Part shown: positions 60,248-64,000 of the stretch, one piece after another | Position numbering within the stretch: position 1 is the first letter of the stretch | How the letters are laid out: every line of letters begins with the position of its first letter | NCBI GenBank assembly: GCA_040403315.1 | Contig: JBBAKX010000001.1 | Coordinates: 434,001-498,000, forward strand | DNA from: CAMCXT01 sp040403315 | GTDB lineage: Bacteria > Bacteroidota > Bacteroidia > M30B66 | Length of the DNA: 64,000 bases | Direction of reading: 5' to 3' | Notes under the pieces: generated by a model | Seen by the model: the letters and a program-made list of their open reading frames with translations, nothing else | Told to the model about the DNA's origin: nothing | Database searches by the model: none | Made by a program: the position numbers and the translations under genes

Positions 60248-61213
60248 TTAAATCTGACTTCCCGAATTAATCAACACATTGCTTTGCGCATCCATGCGGG
60301 CATAACTGAAGCCTGGTTGAACGCAAAATGCTCCGTGATCGCCGGCTGTGTTAAGTGCGATAAACCCAACTTGAATCTCATTGATGCGGTGCTTTTGTCG
60401 CTTGTAAACCCTTGCCACTGCTTCCTTGCAAGCCTCCTCGGGTGTGCGGCCTTGTCGCATGAGTTCAACCACCAAATGACAACCAGCAATGCGAATCACT
60501 TCCTCGCCATGTCCTGTAGCTGTTGCTGCTCCAACTTCTCCATCCACATACAATCCAGCACCAATAATGGGCGAATCGCCAACTCTACCGTGCATTTTAA
60601 ACGCCATGCCCGAAGTTGTGCAAGCGCCCGACAATCGACCTTGAGCATCCAACGCAATCATACCAATGGTATCATGGTTTTCGATATTCACCTTGGGCTT
60701 GTATTCCGATTTCTTCAACCACTCTTTCCATTCAGCTTCCGATTCAGGCGTGAGTAAATTCGTTTTTTCAAAGCCCTGACTCAACGCAAATTGCAATGCG
60801 CCATCGCCTACAAACATCACATGTGGCGATTTTTCCATCACTGCACGGGCCACAGAAACAGGATGCATGATATTTTCCAATGCAGCCACCGAACCAATAT
60901 GCAACTGGTCGTCCATGATGCACGCATCCAAAGTCACAATCCCATCGCGATCGGGCCTTCCACCATAACCAACCGAACGTTCTGTTGGATCTGCTTCAAC
61001 CAACTTTACACCAGCTTCAACAGCATCGAGCGCGTAACCACCTTTTCCCAAAATCTTCCACGCTTCTTCGTTTGCCTTAAGCCCGAAATTCCAAGTGGAC
61101 AAAACGATTGGTCCTTTCTTGGTTTCAGATTGGGCAAGCAAGCCCGATGTCAAGCCAGCAGCTGTCACGCTGAGGGCTGAAAGTTTCAAAAATTGTCGTC
61201 GGTTGGAGGCCAT
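60248..61213 (-). CDS. N4-(beta-N-acetylglucosaminyl)-L-asparaginase (glycosylasparaginase)
   Basis: A 321-residue Ntn-hydrolase that cuts the GlcNAc-asparagine bond left from N-linked glycoproteins. The autoprocessing site and nucleophile is Thr182 in NHDTIGMIALD, the glycosylasparaginase motif (the family is also found as isoaspartyl peptidase, less likely). The N-terminal signal SNRRQFLKLSALSVTAAGL has the twin Arg of the Tat pathway. RPDRDGIVTLDACIMD and GRVGDSPIIGAGLY are other family motifs. The ATG at 61213 shares a base with the hexosaminidase stop, so it is the last gene of the ROK-GH20-glycosylasparaginase operon. Confidence 0.92.
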   Translation of the reverse strand: MASNRRQFLKLSALSVTAAGLTSGLLAQSETKKGPIVLSTWNFGLKANEEAWKILGKGGYALDAVEAGVKLVEADPTERSVGYGGRPDRDGIVTLDACIMDDQLHIGSVAALENIMHPVSVARAVMEKSPHVMFVGDGALQFALSQGFEKTNLLTPESEAEWKEWLKKSEYKPKVNIENHDTIGMIALDAQGRLSGACTTSGMAFKMHGRVGDSPIIGAGLYVDGEVGAATATGHGEEVIRIAGCHLVVELMRQGRTPEEACKEAVARVYKRQKHRINEIQVGFIALNTAGDHGAFCVQPGFSYARMDAQSNVLINSGSQI

Positions 61214-63498
61214 CAATTCACATATATTTCGTCGAACATCATCCAGGAAGATTCGCCTGCTCCGGCTTTCCCATCTGGGATTTTGCCCGGATTCTTGGCT
61301 TCAATGCGCACATAATGAGCGTTCTTTCCGATGAATTTAAAATGAACCTTACAAAGAGTCGATTTCGGTGATAGTTGAGTTGCTACAGCTTGGTAATTCA
61401 AACCATCCTCAGAAATTGAAATCTTCCATTCACTAGGTTCGTAAATCCAATTCATGTGATCTACCAATTGTCCGATCGATACTTCCGAGATTTTCGTTTT
61501 TACACCTAAATCCAAAGTCATTTCAACATCGTCGCCACTCCAGCCTAACCATTCGCTGTTGATTCTCGGTAAGGTTGCCGAAACGCCGTCGGTGAGTGTA
61601 CCAGATCCGCTACCGGGATAATGTTTCGATGGCTGTGTTTTTAACGTGACTGCTTTCGCCGTTGCACGGCTGATAAATAAAGGCATCGAAGCCACTTCGG
61701 TTTTGGTTTCATCGCCAGCAATCCATGCTTCGATAGTCATTCGTTCTTGAGGCACCTGTTGGATGGAGATCGGAATCTCGCCCTTCCCTTCTTGGGCAGG
61801 CAAAAGGATCGACAAATCGGCTTGTAAAATTCGATAGTTCAGTTGTTTGTCGGGCGATGGTGGATCGAGTCGCATCCACAGTTCCCCGTTTTTCGAAAAA
61901 GTGGTGATTTGTGGGCGAAGGAAGCTCCTGCTATAATTGTAACCTGCTTCATCGTAGGAATTTTGCAGCCACTCTATCCGCCTGAAAAAATCGGTATAAT
62001 CTCGTTTTTCTGGATAGCTCCAAAGTACTTCCGCCATGGCTGCCATCCGCGGTAGCGCCATATATTCAACGTGTTCTTTGTTTAGGATGTATTCAGTCCA
62101 CACATTTGCCTGAGCGCCAAGAATATACTTCCGTTCTTCGATGCTCAAATCTGCAGGAATTGGATCGAATTGATACACTTTTTCGAGTGGAGTAAATCCG
62201 CCGATGGCGATGGTTTCTTGTCGAGGATTTCCCTGATAATGATCGAAATAGCAATGTGTTCCGGGCGTCATCACCACAGGATGTTTCAATCGTGCTGCTT
62301 CTATGCCGCCTTCCGTGCCACGCCAGCTCATCACAGCAGCTTTGGGTGCTAAACCGCCTTCTAAAATCTCGTCCCAACCGATGATTTGACGGCCTTTTGA
62401 ATTCAGATATTTCTCTATGCGTTGGATAAAATAGCTCTGCAGTTCGTGCTCGTCTTTAAGGTTTTCGTCTTGGATGCGTTTCTGACAATTCTTGCAGCTT
62501 TTCCAGCGTGTTTTAGGACATTCGTCGCCGCCGATGTGGATGAATTTTCCAGGGAAAAGCCTGCATACTTCATCGAGCACTTGCTCAAGAAATAGAAAGG
62601 TTTCTTCTTTCGGACAAAATACATCATCGAAAACGCCCCATTTCCCGGGCACAGTGAATGGTCCGCCAGTGCACGAAAACTGAGGATAAGCCGCGAGTGC
62701 AGCCATGGCATGACCAGGCATTTCGATTTCTGGAACGATGGTGATATTTCGCTGAGAGGCGTATTGAACCACTTCATAGATTTCCGCTTGCGTGTAGAAA
62801 CCTCCGTACCGCAAAGAATCGTAACGGTGTTCACTGTAATGCCCAACCATGGACGAATTGCGCCATCCACCGATTTCGGTGAGTTTGGTAAATTGCTTGA
62901 TTTCGATACGCCATCCTTGGTCGTCGGTGAGGTGCCAATGAAACACGTTCATTTTGTGCAGCGCGAGCATGTCGATGTAGCGCTTGATGAATTCGACCGG
63001 GAAGAAATGCCGCGACACATCGAGGTGCATCCCGCGCCAAGCGAACTTTGGGAAATCGCCGTTAATCGCAGCTTCCTGCACTACCAAACGCTTGTCGGTA
63101 CGCCAAACGCTCAATTGCAGCAGCGACTGGATGCCATAAAAAATCCCGATTTTGGAAGTGGCTAAAATGCGCACCTTTTTCTCGGTGGTTTGCAAGGAGT
63201 ACCAACCTTCGGGAAGCAGAGTGTCGGGATTGAAAAGATCAAATTGGATCGGGATCGACAATGGATCAACACGAAAATCAGTAGTTCCGCTTTGTTGCGC
63301 TTTTGACTTCAGCGCAAGACGCAGATAATTGATCTCAAACGAAAGATCTTGTAGCGACGAAGATTGAATTTCGGAAGCAGTAATATCGAAATAGCGATTT
63401 CCGTAGGTTACATTTGCTGGTTGAGGAACGATAGCCGATTGGACGCTCAACAAAGCTGAAGTAAGGAGGCAAAAAATCAGATAAAGATGCTTGATCAT
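61213..63498 (-). CDS. GH20 beta-N-acetylhexosaminidase with C-terminal discoidin-like domain
   Basis: A 761-residue exported enzyme that removes terminal GlcNAc or GalNAc. Signal peptide residues about 1-21. GH20 N-terminal (GH20b) domain is about 25-150. The catalytic barrel begins AWRGMHLDVSRHFFP, with NVFHWHLTDDQGWR, PEIEMPGHAMAALAAYP, and the Asp-Glu pair in HIGGDEC near residue 330. YNYSRSF and a beta sandwich follow, then an F5/8-type (discoidin) domain with YVRIEAKNPG at the end. The ATG overlaps the ROK kinase stop (4 nt), so the genes are coupled. Likely acts in the periplasm or outside. Confidence 0.95.
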   Translation of the reverse strand: MIKHLYLIFCLLTSALLSVQSAIVPQPANVTYGNRYFDITASEIQSSSLQDLSFEINYLRLALKSKAQQSGTTDFRVDPLSIPIQFDLFNPDTLLPEGWYSLQTTEKKVRILATSKIGIFYGIQSLLQLSVWRTDKRLVVQEAAINGDFPKFAWRGMHLDVSRHFFPVEFIKRYIDMLALHKMNVFHWHLTDDQGWRIEIKQFTKLTEIGGWRNSSMVGHYSEHRYDSLRYGGFYTQAEIYEVVQYASQRNITIVPEIEMPGHAMAALAAYPQFSCTGGPFTVPGKWGVFDDVFCPKEETFLFLEQVLDEVCRLFPGKFIHIGGDECPKTRWKSCKNCQKRIQDENLKDEHELQSYFIQRIEKYLNSKGRQIIGWDEILEGGLAPKAAVMSWRGTEGGIEAARLKHPVVMTPGTHCYFDHYQGNPRQETIAIGGFTPLEKVYQFDPIPADLSIEERKYILGAQANVWTEYILNKEHVEYMALPRMAAMAEVLWSYPEKRDYTDFFRRIEWLQNSYDEAGYNYSRSFLRPQITTFSKNGELWMRLDPPSPDKQLNYRILQADLSILLPAQEGKGEIPISIQQVPQERMTIEAWIAGDETKTEVASMPLFISRATAKAVTLKTQPSKHYPGSGSGTLTDGVSATLPRINSEWLGWSGDDVEMTLDLGVKTKISEVSIGQLVDHMNWIYEPSEWKISISEDGLNYQAVATQLSPKSTLCKVHFKFIGKNAHYVRIEAKNPGKIPDGKAGAGESSWMMFDEIYVN

Positions 63499-64000
63499 TC
63501 CTTGAAAACTTGACGGTAGATAAGCGATGCAGAGCCAAGTAAAGCCGCATCAGTTTCGTGGAGTTCGGAAATTTTAATCTTGATTTTTCCTTTGTAGATA
63601 TTGAGCAAATTGGCTTCGAATGCTGCTCTCACTGGGTTGAGGAGCAGATCGCCGGCTTTCACTAATCCTCCAAAGAGAATGATCATTTCGGGGCTTGTAA
63701 CGGCTGCGAAATTCGACAAAGCGTATCCGAGTGTTTCGCCGGTAAAACGATACGCTTCTTGGGCTTCGGGCTCTCCTTCGAGTGCTCTACGGGTGATTTC
63801 TCTCGAATCTACCGAAGCGTCTGTATCGGGCTTTAATTCTAAATAAGTTCTAACGATTCCAGTTGCAGAGCAATAAGTTTCTAAGCAACCATGGCGGCCA
63901 CATCCGCAGAGGCGGCCATTTTTTTCAACCAACACATGGCCAAGTTCACCAGCAAATCCATCGTGGCCATAAATCATTTCACCGTTGGCAACGATTCCGC
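63495..64000 (-). CDS. ROK-family sugar kinase (GlcNAc/glucose kinase-like), partial
   Basis: Only the C-terminal part is in the window; the frame runs on past the right edge. The visible start GIVANGEMIYGHDGFAGELGH is the ROK sugar-binding motif, followed by CGCGRHGCLETYCS, the zinc-binding CxCGxxGCxE motif of ROK kinases. The IILFGGLVKAGDLLL motif is the second ATP site. At the C-terminus AALLGSASLIYR is typical. Likely phosphorylates GlcNAc or a related sugar freed by the hexosaminidase. It overlaps the GH20 start by 4 nt. Confidence 0.92.
   Translation of the reverse strand, partial: GIVANGEMIYGHDGFAGELGHVLVEKNGRLCGCGRHGCLETYCSATGIVRTYLELKPDTDASVDSREITRRALEGEPEAQEAYRFTGETLGYALSNFAAVTSPEMIILFGGLVKAGDLLLNPVRAAFEANLLNIYKGKIKIKISELHETDAALLGSASLIYRQVFKE

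Overview
The window looks like chromosomal DNA of a Bacteroidota member, most likely of the Flavobacteriales or a close order. The evidence is: several proteins ending in type IX secretion (T9SS) sorting domains, sigma-ABfr-type TAnnTTTG minus-7 boxes in front of many genes, a eukaryote-like NADP isocitrate dehydrogenase, the long form of urocanate hydratase, and a saproxanthin/myxol/flexixanthin-type carotenoid cluster. Genus cannot be told from this stretch. A 100-N scaffold gap lies at 25598-25697.

Layout. 1-9.8 kb: the N-terminal part of a large protein, an amidohydrolase divergent from rlmN, a secreted unknown, metF, a T9SS type-B giant and a glycosyltransferase. 10.3-13.6 kb: a tight minus-strand carotenoid operon crtD-cruF-crtZ-crtYcd. 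13.8-25.5 kb: housekeeping and membrane genes (recJ, icd, alpha/beta hydrolase, UPF0173 hydrolase, thiL, dusB, CPBP protease, sterol-desaturase-like protein, GAF histidine kinase, NDH-2). 25.5-35.6 kb: the gap, a Cys-rich copper-storage-like protein, hutU with a small DUF5522-like gene, an ACC-deaminase-like PLP enzyme, a patatin/Omp85 autotransporter-like protein, and a coupled cystathionine beta-synthase plus metal-receptor-like protein. 35.8-39.4 kb: an AraC regulator followed by AhpD-like, thioredoxin-like, Omp28-like and cytochrome P460 lipoprotein genes, then tRNA-Ala(GGC). 39.5-47.9 kb: an APC permease, a decayed ccoI remnant, a hemerythrin-like protein, an FG-GAP T9SS protein, a pentaheme T9SS cytochrome and a Crp/Fnr regulator; together with P460 this suggests a nitrogen-oxide or redox-stress theme. 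48-52.3 kb: aspS, a beta-barrel-like unknown and an arsR-arsC-acr3 arsenic operon.

52.3-60.2 kb is the accessory part. Two toxin-antitoxin modules (HEPN/MNT and RelE/RelB-like) are each bracketed by direct copies of an undescribed palindrome-containing repeat of about 55-60 bp. Between them lie a 47-codon fragment of a second hutU gene and a block of T9SS cell-surface genes. The largest of these (beta-helix type) is cut off from its sorting domain by a single in-frame TAG. The HEPN toxin carries a 1-bp frameshift. 60.2-64 kb holds a translationally coupled ROK kinase - GH20 hexosaminidase - glycosylasparaginase operon that fits breakdown of N-linked GlcNAc.

A recurrent feature is a TAnnTTTG (or near) box exactly 4 nt before the start codon of at least seven genes. 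This suggests leaderless or nearly leaderless transcripts.
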